From positions 186,001-250,000 of the forward strand of contig VXAY01006792.1 of assembly GCA_013399855.1 (NCBI GenBank): a stretch of 64,000 nucleotides of DNA, written 5' to 3'. Below are positions 1 through 11,251 of the stretch, one piece after another. Position 1 is the first letter of the stretch. Each line of letters opens with the position of its first letter. Source of the stretch: Oxyruncus cristatus. Lineage: Eukaryota; Chordata; Aves; Passeriformes; Cotingidae. The notes beneath the pieces are model-generated. The model saw only the letters and a program-made list of their open reading frames with translations, was not told the DNA's origin and ran no database searches. Both the position numbers and the translations under genes were made by a program.

Positions 1-2923
1 CAGTCACCGATTACTTCAGTGAGCAGAGGAGTTTTACAGATGGATCAGTAAAGCCATAGCTGTGATGGTCTCAGTACACAAGAAAACCATGGTTTATAGA
101 AAGAGAGAGTATTTTTATTAGTCCAAATGATTAAGAGGCATGGAAGAAAGTGGGCAAGCTTTCAAGCATGTGAGACCTGAAGAAAAATGCTAAGACATAG
201 CCTATGAATGAATTTAAAGTTTCAAGACATTTAACTTCTATTTGGACTCCTTCACAATTTCTTAATATTAGTTACTTTGACACTAATTGGAGTTTTTAAA
301 TGAGGTGAAAGTTTTCTTTTTACTGTCCTCCCCATGAATGGAGGGCATTCATCTCTGTGGGGTGGCTCTTCATTTCTCCAGTTCATCCCTACTAAGTTTC
401 CAGTTGTCTCCACTAAAATGTTTTTGCATAGGCGGCTGCCTTTAAAGTACCAACACCACGGGAGACGATCAAGGCTGCCCTGAAACTGAACCACAAACTG
501 CTTTGTGGCTCTGGACACACTCCAGGTTACCTCCTCTGAGGGATGTTCATGCTACCTGCTTTCCTCCAAATTTGTGTGGCTGAGCTCCTTAGACTCCATC
601 TATAGCCACTGGAGCGGGAAGGGTCTTCCAGAGAGTGTTTCAGGTCACACCCATGAAGGAACCTCTGGAGGACCCAATCTTTTTCCACCTGCTTTGGATA
701 GTCATAGGAAAACCAGCTCCAGCTGCACCCCACCAAACTTTAGTCTCCTCTGTGAGGTACCTGTGTCCCCCTGCCTCCAAACACTGACTCTTCTCTGTGT
801 CTATTAGCTAGAGATGATTATTCTGCTACCATGTGCACCTTGGTTCACGTGCCTGAATTGAGAAGCATCAAGTTTAAAGCTTGATGACTAAAACAGAAAA
901 GTTGAATCCTCTCCTCTCTCTTTGAATGTTGCTACAGGGACAGCTGCAATGTGTTGCACTTCTTAGGGGAAGGTAAGAGGCTGTGAGTGCACACTGGCAT
1001 GTTACTGTGCAGGATGGATGCGAGGCCCAGGTGTCCCAGGTAACATATTATTTCCCTCAGCCCAGCTTGAGCCTTTTTCAAAGTCAAGACTGCTCAGCAA
1101 ATCGCTGTATTTTCTGGCTGCCTGTCGTCTGATGCTGAAAAATGCTGTTCCGTCCTTTCAGCAAGTCTGATGGATGTTGTATTTAGTGACAAAATTTTAG
1201 TTTCCAGCTTCCACAGACTGGAATGGTGAAATGTTACTATAAAACAGTGGTTTTAGATAACTTGCTGAGGGTTTGAGTGCCTCATTTATGCTAAAATAGG
1301 TAAATTTTAACTTTGCCCAGCAAATGAGTTGTCTGCAGGATGCCAAAGACATGGGGCAACCTGTGCACATCTTTATGCAACCAAAGAGATGACAGCCATG
1401 ACCATGGCAGCTCCTGTAAAACAGGGAACCAACAAACAGTGACCAGCTGTATGAACAGCATACTTCTCCATACATCAGCAGGTGGAGAGAAACAGTCACG
1501 TACATTCCCCGTCCGTGCTGGATGTTCACCTCCCATTGAGTTGGACTTCCCGTGCAGGAAGATACTCACGTGCCCCATCACAATAATGGTCAAATGCTGG
1601 TCTGCTTCCTGCTAGAGCATCAAATGGATTAAAAACATTGCCCATGTTTGATCATGCTGTTGTAGCTCCTATAATCTATTAAGAATCACTGCTAGTAGCA
1701 CTACTTATATCTCAACAAGATGTTTATGTGACTCGTCTGTTTCAGAGTAAGGCTTTTAATGGAGGGCTTTCCTCCATTTCTAGAAAGCATCCCAAACGTC
1801 TTGAGCATAGCTGCAATTTAAATCCTTAACGAGAATATTAGTAAATAGTAGCATACAACCAAACTAATAAATGCCAGAGCTTCAGTGCTGGGTTTCTTCA
1901 GGTCTCTGGAGCAATGACATGCCACAGGGGAGCAAGAGAGATGTGTTGGACTCCGGCAGTGTCAGGGAATTCCCTAAATAAAAACTCACAGATGAGGCTA
2001 AGAAGGGGACAATCCCCCGCTCTGCAAAGGAAGGGAAGAAATTCCTCCAGACTCAGCACCTGGCAGTGAGTTCAACCAGGTGCATATGATCCTCAGGCTT
2101 GGCTTGGTAGAGCCTGACACTTTCAGGCAATCTATGTGTCCCATTTCCAGCTGCAGTCAAGCTTTTAATCTTCAGAGGAAGGTGAAAGAAAGACAAAAAG
2201 GCCAGCCTGAAAGCCAAGTAAGGTCTCAATGGGGGAACATTGACATCTTTCTTATTAAATTATTGCATAGCTTTAATACATGGACTTTGTTTGTAATATT
2301 TTGCTTCATTTCCTGAGGAAATGAGTATTATGCAGCTGTGCTCTGGTTGTTTGTTTGTCTGTCAGGCTTACCCCCCATTTAACAATTATTGAGACTGTTG
2401 CCTGATTTCAGTGCAGTTTGATGGAAGGGAAAAGGCATCACAGGATTACGTTTTAAAATATTTAGAAAAATTAACAGTGGGTTACAGGACAGAGACTAAG
2501 GTAGTGGGAAAGGTCACAATATGAGTTCAGCATACTTATTCAACATGAGAGAATCCACATGGAAGGCAGTCACAGGAAGCCCAAGAAATACTCCCTAGGT
2601 CCCAATGCTTAAGGAAGAACATATTATGCACTTTTTTTCTAACCCCACTAGAATTCTCATTAAACTGGCCTATTGCCCAGGATTCCTTTTAACTCCATAT
2701 TTTATATTCCAGCGGCTCCACTTGTAGCTGGTGCATTCCCTGTTGAGTCCCATCTACCTCTCCATCTACCTGCTACCCCAAAACAGACCCTAGTTTTGCC
2801 CCTACAGGTCACCTGAAAGGATAGCCCTGGATTCAACAACATGTTTGCCTTTATCTAAAGTTCAGTGAACAAAAAGAAATGAAAGAAAAATCTTTTTATT
2901 GAATAGTTTGAAAACAATTTTTT

Positions 2924-2966
2924 TATTATTATTATTGGTGGTTTTTGTTTTGTTTTGTTTTGTTTT
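2924..2966. repeat. Compound microsatellite (TTA)n and (GTTTT)n
   Basis: About four TTA units (2924-2936) are followed closely by about five GTTTT-type units (2941-2966). On the minus strand this is an A-rich tract of the kind left by retroposon tails, but no retroposon body is recognisable beside it. Confidence 0.85.
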
Positions 2967-4591
2967 ACTTGTTGACATTGACGGTTCTTTTCCAAAATTT
3001 CCCACCTCAGTCTGGGTAAAACGAGGCAATTCAGTCAGTGCAGTCAATCCAGACTGACTCTCCTGGCAGTCCTTTAGAGCTGTCCAGATTGTCCTGCTTG
3101 GTTTGTGCCACCAAGGAGGTGACTCCCCACAGTGAAATAGCTGCGTGCTTTAACAAGGGCTCTCTAAGGCACTGAATCACCAAATCATGGTTTTCCCCTA
3201 CAGACAACTTTTCATTGACTTCAAAAGCAGGAGGGAAAGGTCTAACTGGGCAGACATTCATCAGCTTTGCTTAGTGTAGAGAAATGAAGGTCTCTATAGC
3301 TCTCCATAGAGTTTTCACAGTGTGTGTGCACATGCACACATACCCACACATCCACTCACCTGGATAAAATGTTTCAGGGAAACACCTGAAGGAAGAAGGG
3401 CTGTTTCAAACAACACTGGCACAAGAAGAAAAGAGTATGAAATGGTTGTAAACAAACTTGCATCTGTAAGATGTAAGAAGACTTCTAGCCATCAGAACAT
3501 TGAGGCCTGTCAACAGCATCCCTGTGGAAAGAACAGAGGCAAACAGCTTGTTGCACTGTGAGTCTGTATCCACTATGGGATGGCAGTGAGAGTAGGAGCT
3601 GTGCCCACTCTGATGGTCAGAAGAAGCTGCAAGGATGAGAAAAAACAATATATTTGCCACTTGACTTAAAAGGTGTTAAGCCCTAATTTAGCCTCTCGAC
3701 AACTGAGCTTATATTTGTTGTAAGTACATGGTTAATCCTGCTGACTTAATTTCTTGTAGAGCTGAGCACACTCTGAAAGGTGTGTCAGAGATGGCTCTGG
3801 GCTTTTCCTGGTAGGCTGAAGGACACAGACACCATTCCTAAGATCTCTTCCCTGCTACATAGTGCTGATGTTTTCGCAGGAGGCAGGAGACCTTCCTCTA
3901 CCTGGATGTAAAGCACTGTAGTGAAAATTCCTTTTTGTCCCACCTGGCAAATTTCATTGCAAAGACAGTAGAAAAAAAAAGTTTCACCATATCTCCCTGG
4001 TGGATCAGAACAACAGAGGATCCATATAATTGACTGAGCTGGGTGAACATCAAAACCCTGCTGTAATGCAAGGCAGGTCTGCCAGCCATCTCTCCCTCTG
4101 CCAACAACAGGACCTAGATCAAATCTGCAGTACCGTTATCCTGTATTGGGATGACTTGTGTCACCCATGCCTGCTGGCTGTCCCATGGGGAACATCTTTC
4201 TTTTGTGTTATTGCACCAGGAAAAGGGAGAACAGGCAGGGGAAAAACCCAAAGTACAGCATAAACTTACGATTAAAAGTGTCCTCATCCTCTCTCAGCCA
4301 GGCAAGTGGGGCAGTGGAGCAGGACAGCTGTCTTTTAGTGCTTTCAAGATACATTTCAAGCTGTGCACAGCTGGAGCTATTCAGTAGCTCACGAAGGAAC
4401 TCTGTACCCTTGCCAAGGCTCTGCAGCTGCCAAACCTGCCTTTATTAGCAGCAGCATTTCTCGTTCTCCATAGCAGAATGCAGAACAAGTCTGACATTAT
4501 TTTTCATTCAACCTTCCCAAGCATGCTAAGGAAATCACAGTAATCGCTCAGTGTGTATGCATGTTTTATAAATGTTTTCTTATTCCTATAT

Positions 4592-4622
4592 ACACGCAAA
4601 CACCCACACACGCACACACACG
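4592..4622. repeat. Imperfect (AC)n microsatellite
   Basis: About 31 bases of CA/CG-rich dinucleotide repeat with interruptions (ACACGCAAACACCCACACAC and onward). This is an ordinary degenerate microsatellite. Confidence 0.8.
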
Positions 4623-5420
4623 CTTGAAACGGTCTCGATGCAGAGCCACACCAGAGCGCTGAACACCCTTCTCCTATTCTGGTCAGTTGCACGTCCCAGC
4701 TACATTTAAACCTCTCGTTACTCGTTGTCTGTGAGCTCTCCCATGAACAGGTCTTTGTCTGGGCTATGCTGCTCTTTGTAGGTGGCATTCCCATCCCCAC
4801 AGATGGCTGGAACAGCCCTTAAGTCCCACTTAAGTCCTGTTTTAAGGATCTAAGTAGTTCTGAAGTGCTCTCCATGCCTCTTCTGGAGTGAGGTGAACTT
4901 AAGCCTCTGCAAATACCTGCCCTGTATAAATGAGACAGGATAGTTATGTCTCAGTAAACTCAGTCTTTCTTCACTCTCCTCTGCTACCCATTTGGGATTC
5001 ATTTCTGGTCACCTACCAATCTTCAGATTTTAAAGTATCTCTTCAGTCAAGGACCAGAACTAAAATGAGCCTACTTAGAGACCAGCCATGTGTCCAAATA
5101 ATGGGAATTCCCTTATTTGTCTGAGGATGTGTTTTGGCTCCATTTGGCACCTGAAAACTTTCAGACCAGGTTTCCAGCAGGCTTGATGTAATGGGGCATG
5201 TGAAGGCATGAAAATCACCTCTTCTGGAGAACACAAACTTCGCAGACAAGTCACAGGCAACCCAGAACTTGTCCCAGCTCTCTGGGTGATACTTACAAGG
5301 ACATTTGCAGGAATTATTACCCAATTGCCAACTGACATACATGATTTCTAAAAGCAAGTTTAACTGTTGCTCTTACCACTTAAAGACTATTCATAATGTG
5401 TTTAAATATGTGTATGATAT

Positions 5421-5600
5421 CAATCCTCCAAGGACCTGAAGCACTTGACAGACAATGATGGTGTACACTACACAAATGCCACTGTGATTAGACAGATACT
5501 TTAAGTTTTCATTTTTCAGGTAGAATAACTAAAGCAGAGAATTTCTGAGGCTTTCCCATTCCTGTAGGAGAAGTCTGTCTAAGAACTGGGAATACAGCAA
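5421..5600. repeat. Decayed ancient retroposon tail (L2/MIR-like)
   Basis: The stretch from about 5511 resembles the widely conserved vertebrate retroposon motif that reads like a cell-count formula: CATTTT-CAG-GTAG, then an AACT-A-GCAGAG block, then AAGTCTGT and AACTGGGAATA near 5570-5595. The upstream part (AAGCACTTGACAGACAATG near 5440) also fits the 'GCACTTTACA' part of such tails. The order and spacing of several short matches supports a very old interspersed repeat. I cannot name the family by eye. It sits directly next to a CR1 insertion. Confidence 0.4.
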
Positions 5601-5627
5601 AGATATTTTACTCCTGTGAACTAAGTA

Positions 5628-5965
5628 AATCACAGAGTCGTGGAAACAGAACAATATATGTTGAAAGAGACTTCTGAAAATCACCTAGTCTGACCACTTG
5701 CTCAAAAAAGAGCTGGCTTACATAAGGTTAGGCCCATACTTACTGTAGCTAAGTTTTGAATATCCCCAGGGACAGATATTGCACAACCTCACTGGGCAAA
5801 TTGCTCAAATGTCTGACTACCATCACAGGGAAATTTTTTCCTAATATCTACCTGGAAGGTCTACTCTTGTGAGTTGTCTCCATGGCCTCTTGCCCACTAT
5901 GCACCTCTAGGAAGAGTCTGGCTCAGTCTTCACAATATTGTGTTCTCATAAAAATGAATTATGAC
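5628..5965 (-). mobile_element. Old CR1 LINE 3' fragment
   Basis: On the plus strand this begins with a degraded AATCACAGAGTCGTGG, the reverse complement of the CR1 3' terminal octamers. It then runs through recognisable CR1 3' blocks in order: GTTGAAAGAGACTTCTGAAAATC, the CACTGGGCAA...TTTTTTCCTAATATCTACC block, and AAGAGTCTGGCTCAGTCTTC. The element is therefore on the minus strand and 5'-truncated. It is clearly more diverged than the other CR1 copies here, with many substitutions and small indels and no usable frame, which suggests an older insertion. The right boundary fades out between about 5945 and 5980. Confidence 0.75.
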
Positions 5966-6590
5966 CGCTTATTTCACCACCTCATAAGGTTTTTTTACTT
6001 TATTGCTACATTTTTAATGGCTCTGGTAAAGTCTTCATTTTGTTAAAGATTACTTCTGATGACACAGCTAAGTACGTTCCAGATATTGTAGAAGAAATTG
6101 TATTTACTGTAGTCACTTCTCTCAGTGAAGTGGAAAATCAATGCAATATGTGCATCTTGTAAGGGTCCACACTTGCTTATGAAGTTTTTCCTGATAAACT
6201 CTGGCCACGCTAACACTTTACTCCAAAGGAAGTTTCTCCTGGGATGCATCCTCTGCAGATGAAAACTGTCATCACCCTGTTAAGTCAATGGGACCATGAC
6301 GGCTGCACTTGCCAAGCTGTGTTGAATAAAACTTCACCAAAAAAAAAAGGCATGAAACCATATGATAAAGGACGTTATAAACACCAGGGAACCTGCACAG
6401 TGTATTTAGCTTTCTTTTGGTACAATAAACTTAGTCCTGCTGTCTGTGGTGAGGTCTAATACAATATTTTGTATTAAACTTGCATCGTCGTCAAGTAAGA
6501 TATTAGTGCTGGCATTAAAATATACTAATTTTCTGTTTCCCTTGCTAATTCAATACTAACTGGCAGTTATATACACATAGGCATATACTT
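5966..6590. other. Unique spacer between two CR1 copies
   Basis: No gene was recognised. A 10-base A run lies near 6340 and a small motif TCAATGGGAC at about 6286. The spacer separates oppositely oriented CR1 copies. Confidence 0.6.
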
Positions 6591-7455
6591 GCTGTTGACC
6601 ACCTCAAAGGTAAGGAGGCCCTGCAGAGAGACCTTGACAAATTACAGAGATGGGCAATCACCAACCATATGAAGTTCAACAAGGGGAAATGTCAGATTCT
6701 GCACCTGGAGTGGGGCAACCCTGAGTGTACAAACTGGAGAATGAGATGCTGGAAAACAGTGCTAGGAAAGGGACCTGGGGGTCCTGGTCGATGGCCAGTT
6801 GGACGTGAGTCAGCAGTGCCCTGGCAGCCAGGAGGGCCAACCACGTCCTGGGGGGCATCAGGCGAAGCATCACCATCCAGTCCAGGGAGAGGATTGTCCT
6901 GCTCTGCTCTGCACTGGGGCGGCCTCACCTTGAATACTGTGTGCGGTTTTGGGAACCACAATACAAAAAAGGCATTAAGCTTGTCCAAAGAGTCATTAAG
7001 ATTGTCCAAAAGAGGGCAATGAAGATGGTGAAGGGTCTTGAGGGGAAGTCATACGAGGAGCAGCTGAGGGCACTGGGTCCGTTCAGCCTGGAGAAGAGGA
7101 GACTGGGAGGAGACCTCATTGCAGTTACAATTCATTGTGAGGGGAAGAGGAGGGGCAAGCTCTGATCTCTTCTCTGTGGTGACCAGTAACAGAACCCGAG
7201 GGAATGGACTGAAGCTGAGTCAAGGAAGGTTTAAGTTTGGGTATTAGAAAGAGGTTCTTCACCCAGAGAGTGGTTGAGCACTTCAGGGAAGTGGTCACAG
7301 CACCAAACCTGACCAAGTTCAAAAAGCATTTAGATGATACTCTCAGACACATGATTTGACTCTTGGGAACAGTCCTGTGCAGGTCTAGGGGTTGAACTCC
7401 ATGATCCTTGTAGTAGGTCTCTTCCAACTCAGCATATTCTGTGATATTCCATGAT
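6591..7455 (+). mobile_element. CR1 LINE, 5'-truncated, 3' end of ORF2
   Basis: The sequence starts inside the CR1 ORF2 reverse-transcriptase C-terminal region (peptide-level matches [20 protein letters not shown], then [18 protein letters not shown]) and runs to the 3' end (ATTCTGTG then ATTCCATGA at about 7436-7454). Intermediate blocks typical of CR1 are present: [10 protein letters not shown], the EEQLR-LG-FSLEKRR block near 7058-7100, and TRGNG-KLSQGRFK near 7190-7230. Frameshifts and stops break the frame, so it cannot encode protein. The 5' end is truncated, as is usual for target-primed reverse transcription. A 21-bp internal duplication is listed separately. Confidence 0.93.
6973..7014 (+). 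repeat. 21-bp tandem duplication inside CR1
   Basis: Two adjacent 21-base units (6973-6993 and 6994-7014) both read CATTAAG-TTGTCCAAA and differ at a few positions. The duplication keeps the reading frame (seven codons, IKLVQRV then IKIVQKR) within the CR1 ORF2 remnant. Confidence 0.85.
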
Positions 7456-10400
7456 AGATGGATGCCTGCAAGCTATATAGAAGATAGCATGTATGTCTGT
7501 GAAGAATGTTTCATTCACCTTTTGGAGATATAAAAATACCTTTTTGAATGAACAGTTGAATAGAAAGTTACAAAGGGTTTCCCATTAGGTCATAATAATT
7601 CTCTTGTTAAAAAAAAAAAAAGCAAATCCCAATATACAGGCTATGGTTGCATAAAAAACAATGACACTCCAGATCTGGAGGGAACTTAAAGGAATTCACA
7701 TATTTCCTACTTTATGTAACAAATTCAAATGGAAAAGGATGGCAGGGAGTGGCTAATTTGCAGTGTCATTTACAGAAACAGCATTTCTCTTGGGTTTGCT
7801 GGTGTACTGGGAGCGGTTCCATGACAGAGAGGCCACATTCAAGCATCATTGGTGTTTTTCTGTAAGTCATGTGCTAACAGGGGCATTAATACAAGCCAGG
7901 TTTGGCCCTGTGCCTTTTTAGCTCATCCTCCTAATGCAGGGAATCATTCTGACAAGTATTTCTGTGCCTGCTGTGGTGGTGTCCTCCAACTGCCTTTATC
8001 CTGCTGTTCAAAATTAGTGACACAGAGAGAAAGAATAACTGCAACAAGCTGAACACGTTATACGACAAGTTCCTCTGAGCAAATGCTCTAGAGCTGCTTT
8101 TAATGGCAGTTTCATTCCATCCATAAAAAGCTGAGCAAGCTAGACCCCTCTCAGATGCTTGCAGCATAGTTGCCCTTTGCTATTAATTTTTTTAATACCT
8201 TTTCTTTGGTCCAAGAAAGTAATTTACTGCAACAGACGTCCTTCGGAATAGAAATGAAATTCCATCAGACTTCAAATGAACTCTAATTACACTGCAAATA
8301 GGTGGCAGGAGTGTTCCCAAGTTTAGCACTACAACTCTGCTAAAACCAGCCAAAGAGCAACATGGATTTGATTTTAGTGTGTGTATGAATTGTTTGGAGT
8401 GCTTTTATTATTTTATTTTACAGCTATTTCTAAAAACATTAAAAAAAAAAAAAAGAGAGAGAGAGAGAAAAATTCATAACAGCAAACGCATCTGTGCTAC
8501 ATATTTTCCCTGTGTGGCACTGCAACAGTTTCAGTCTACGAAAATTAATGGACTGTAACAATATGGTTGGAATTTGAATGCAGAGTTAGCGCCAGAATCG
8601 GGAAACAGGCAACATTCCCTGGTTGTAGAAACATGCAGATCACCTTTTCTCACTTATGCAGCATTTAAAAGAAGGATGTCCCTATTGGTGTCCTGTTTAT
8701 ATTGTCAGCATTCAATCCATCCATATATTGTAATGTGCTGTTGTGCTGCCTCTGCTAAGATGCGCCAAACCACCTCCCTCTGACAATGACATGGTTTTTC
8801 CTCAATTGCTGAACATGAAACTTTGTCCAAGAGTGTAGCTTTCACAGAGGAGAGTTTGGAATACAGAGAATTTCAACAGATTTTGCTAATCCGAGTCCTA
8901 AATTGTGTGTAACGTTCCCAGCGGTCTCATGCGTGAGATACTGATCACCCTACCTGCGATCATGGAGTCAGCTCCCACACGGATAAGACTTCTTTCTCCA
9001 CTTAAACATGCAAGAAAAATGACTGCTTAACATGCAAAGAAGCACAGAGGTGTACGTTAAATGAGGGCTGCGCAGAGACATTTGAGACATTTGCACATTT
9101 TTGAGAACTTCATTGGAGACTCTGGTAAGCTGCGGATTTAAATTACATCAATGAAGACTCAGCACATCTTTTCAGGTTAAAATAGTCTTTCTAAGGAAAA
9201 TGACGGGATTGCACTGATCTGAGTTGTTCGAGCACATATTCTATCACCAAAGGGCTTCAAGGACAGGACAGGCAAACCTGTGGAGAATTGCCTGCTTTTA
9301 AGAGATACTGGACAACCAAATAAGGACTAGGCTCCTTCTTGAGGCCCTTCCCCACCCTGTGGTTCAACAGTTAAGGGCCCTCTAATTACTTTATTTTGAA
9401 AACTGTATATCTACATTAAAGGATTAATTTTTGATTGCTGCACAAGCTTTGCAATGAGTCGTAGTGATAGGATCTGTAACACCTGGAGAGACAGAGTATT
9501 ACTTGTTACAGATGCACACTTTTTTCCTCATCCAGACACATACAACAATGTGAATACCCATCGGACAATGGGGCAAGATTAAAAGCATGAGGTGTTCAAT
9601 TTTATTAGGTCATATGGTACAGCTGGAAAAATAAACAGGCATTTGGGTGCACAAGCTCTCCCTCCAGTCTGAAATAGAAGCAGCGGTTCAAAGCGAAAAC
9701 AAACATGGGCAACATTTGTTTTACTGAATATCATAGGACATTTCTGAAAGAAAAGGTAGAAGGCACCTGTAGAGAAAGGATGTGTAGGGAAGGAGCTACA
9801 GAGACAGAAATGATCAGGTGGGTAACTCCCAGGAGCCAGCTGGAGAACCCATGGCTGTTGGAGGTGTGTGTTTTAGCTGTCAGGTGTGTCTTTGTCAGGT
9901 ATTTCTCTAGGTTCCTTCTGCAGCTCATGGAAAGTTTGAATGCTGAGCTTGAAGTACCCCAGACTGGGCTCACAGAGGGCTGGAAAGAGTTTCTCAGTTT
10001 TGAATTACTTCTTTCATGTCTGAAAGCCAGTGTCTGTCCCTCAGGTCAAGATCAAGAGAATCTTGACTAAGGTACTGGTGAACCCCCAAATCAAGTAGTC
10101 ATGTCCAGTAGTAACAATCAGTGGAGCAGCTGCATCTCTCAGGGTGACAGGATGTCAGCTGAGGCACAGAGGACAGCCATGACTACACTGGTAACCTGCA
10201 GTGAAGGGGAAGTAAAACACATCAGCTTAATCCTCAGCAAGAGCCCTAAACCACTGTATTTATGCTGTCCCCTGCAGCAGCCTTACAAAGCACACATGAC
10301 ACATTGCCATGCCTTAGTTGGTGGCCGGGGACAGAATTTCATATCTGAACCTTAAAAAGCATTTCAAAACCATCATAGGTAGAACACATTCATCTTTGAG

Positions 10401-11071
10401 ATCTTCTGCATCTCCTTTCCACTGGGAATGGGTGAGTGGAAGGCACAGGTCACATTCCACAGGCAGGACTGGACATGAATTTGCAGGCTTGCCTGTGTTA
10501 ATTAAGCTTCCCTTCTTTTGATCTCAGAAAAAGGAAGAGCCTTGATGGTGCCAGATTCTCACATCCAAAGGAACAGGTGAGGCTCTGCCCATGGAGACCA
10601 CAAAGAGGGAGAATGCTATTGTGAAGTCAGAGAAGTGAAGACTAGGGGCTTACAGGTAACTTAGTCTTTTGGGACATTCTGCTCTTGGTTTTGGACACTC
10701 TCCGTTATTTTCCCAAACTTAAATACCACAGATATTGGGAAGGACAATTTAATTCCTACCCATGTGAATAACCAATAGAAACAGTCTAGATTTGAGACCA
10801 TTGTTCATTCTGCCTATTTTACCAATGCCTTGTCATTTCTCTCTCCAGCAGACTTGCTAACCTCAGTGACCCGTAGTATGGAGGACTCCAGCTGGTCTGG
10901 GGACTCTGTGAGTGAGCTTGATATCGACCAAATACCTGTGTACCCTTAAACAGCTGGGGGAAGAGACAGCTGGGAGCAGAAGAAGGTGAACACGGAAGAG
11001 AAAAGCTGTTACATAGCAGAGACAGGCTGACATCCTGTATTTTTGCTGAGTCACGGTGATTTAGCAGAAGC
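7456..11071. other. Non-genic unique sequence
   Basis: No gene, CR1 or RNA gene was recognised. Contents are a 13-base A run at 7609-7621, an A/GA tract at 8441-8472, and stretches of low-repeat sequence around 8215-8345 and 9400-9480 with TAATTA-type cores. The longest open frame (9705-10070, plus strand, 121 codons) has no recognisable domain and is overlapped by an 80-codon frame on the other strand. Confidence 0.6.
8441..8472. repeat. Poly(A) followed by (GA)n
   Basis: Fourteen A residues run directly into about eight GA units and a short A run. This is a simple-sequence tract with no retroposon body recognised upstream. Confidence 0.9.
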
Positions 11072-11251
11072 TGTAGGCACAGCCAATCCCAATATGTTTA
11101 TGTAACCAGGACACCAATTATGAGCTGACATGTATGTTTTAAGTAGTGTATAAAAGTAGTTGTCTGACTTGGAATAAAGTTCTGTCTTTCGGGAATAAGT
11201 GTCGTGTCCATCTCAACAGCGACGCTGTGGTGTCCTAATTTGAAGATTCCA
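11072..11251 (+). mobile_element. Solo LTR-like remnant of an endogenous retrovirus
   Basis: The architecture is that of a retroviral LTR on the plus strand: a candidate start TGTAGGCACA (11072), a TATA box TATAAAAG (11149-11156), a polyadenylation signal AATAAA (11173-11178) only about 20 bases downstream, and a U5-like segment reaching the GTGTCCTA region (about 11231-11238). TGTAGG and CCTA are partly inverted, as LTR ends are. A TGG triplet followed by CACCC at about 11257 could be the start of a primer-binding site, but no gag or pol sequence follows, so at most a solo LTR plus a scrap remains. The very short R/U5 spacing is like betaretrovirus-type avian elements. The class is inferred, not shown, and both boundaries are uncertain by tens of bases. 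Confidence 0.5.
11149..11178 (+). promoter_or_regulatory. TATA box and polyA signal pair of the LTR remnant
   Basis: TATAAAAG at 11149-11156 and AATAAA at 11173-11178 lie in the order and spacing expected where an LTR's transcription start and its polyadenylation signal overlap the R region. Whether it is active now cannot be judged from sequence. Confidence 0.5.

Larger units (their letters stand above)
1..5420. other. Non-genic unique sequence
   Basis: I see no gene in this stretch. Open frames are at most about 110 codons, overlap frames on the other strand (for example around 1197-1615) and have no recognisable domain. Small structures present are a 21-bp imperfect palindrome at 866-886 (arms CATCAAG and CTTGATG), alternating CA/GT sequence near 3320-3350, and the microsatellites listed separately. 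No CR1 tail, LTR or tRNA-like sequence was recognised. Confidence 0.6.

Noticed and set aside
9705..10070. 121-codon plus-strand frame starting MGNICFTEYH
   Set aside because: The start resembles a myristoylation signal, but nothing downstream is recognisable and there is no splice context.
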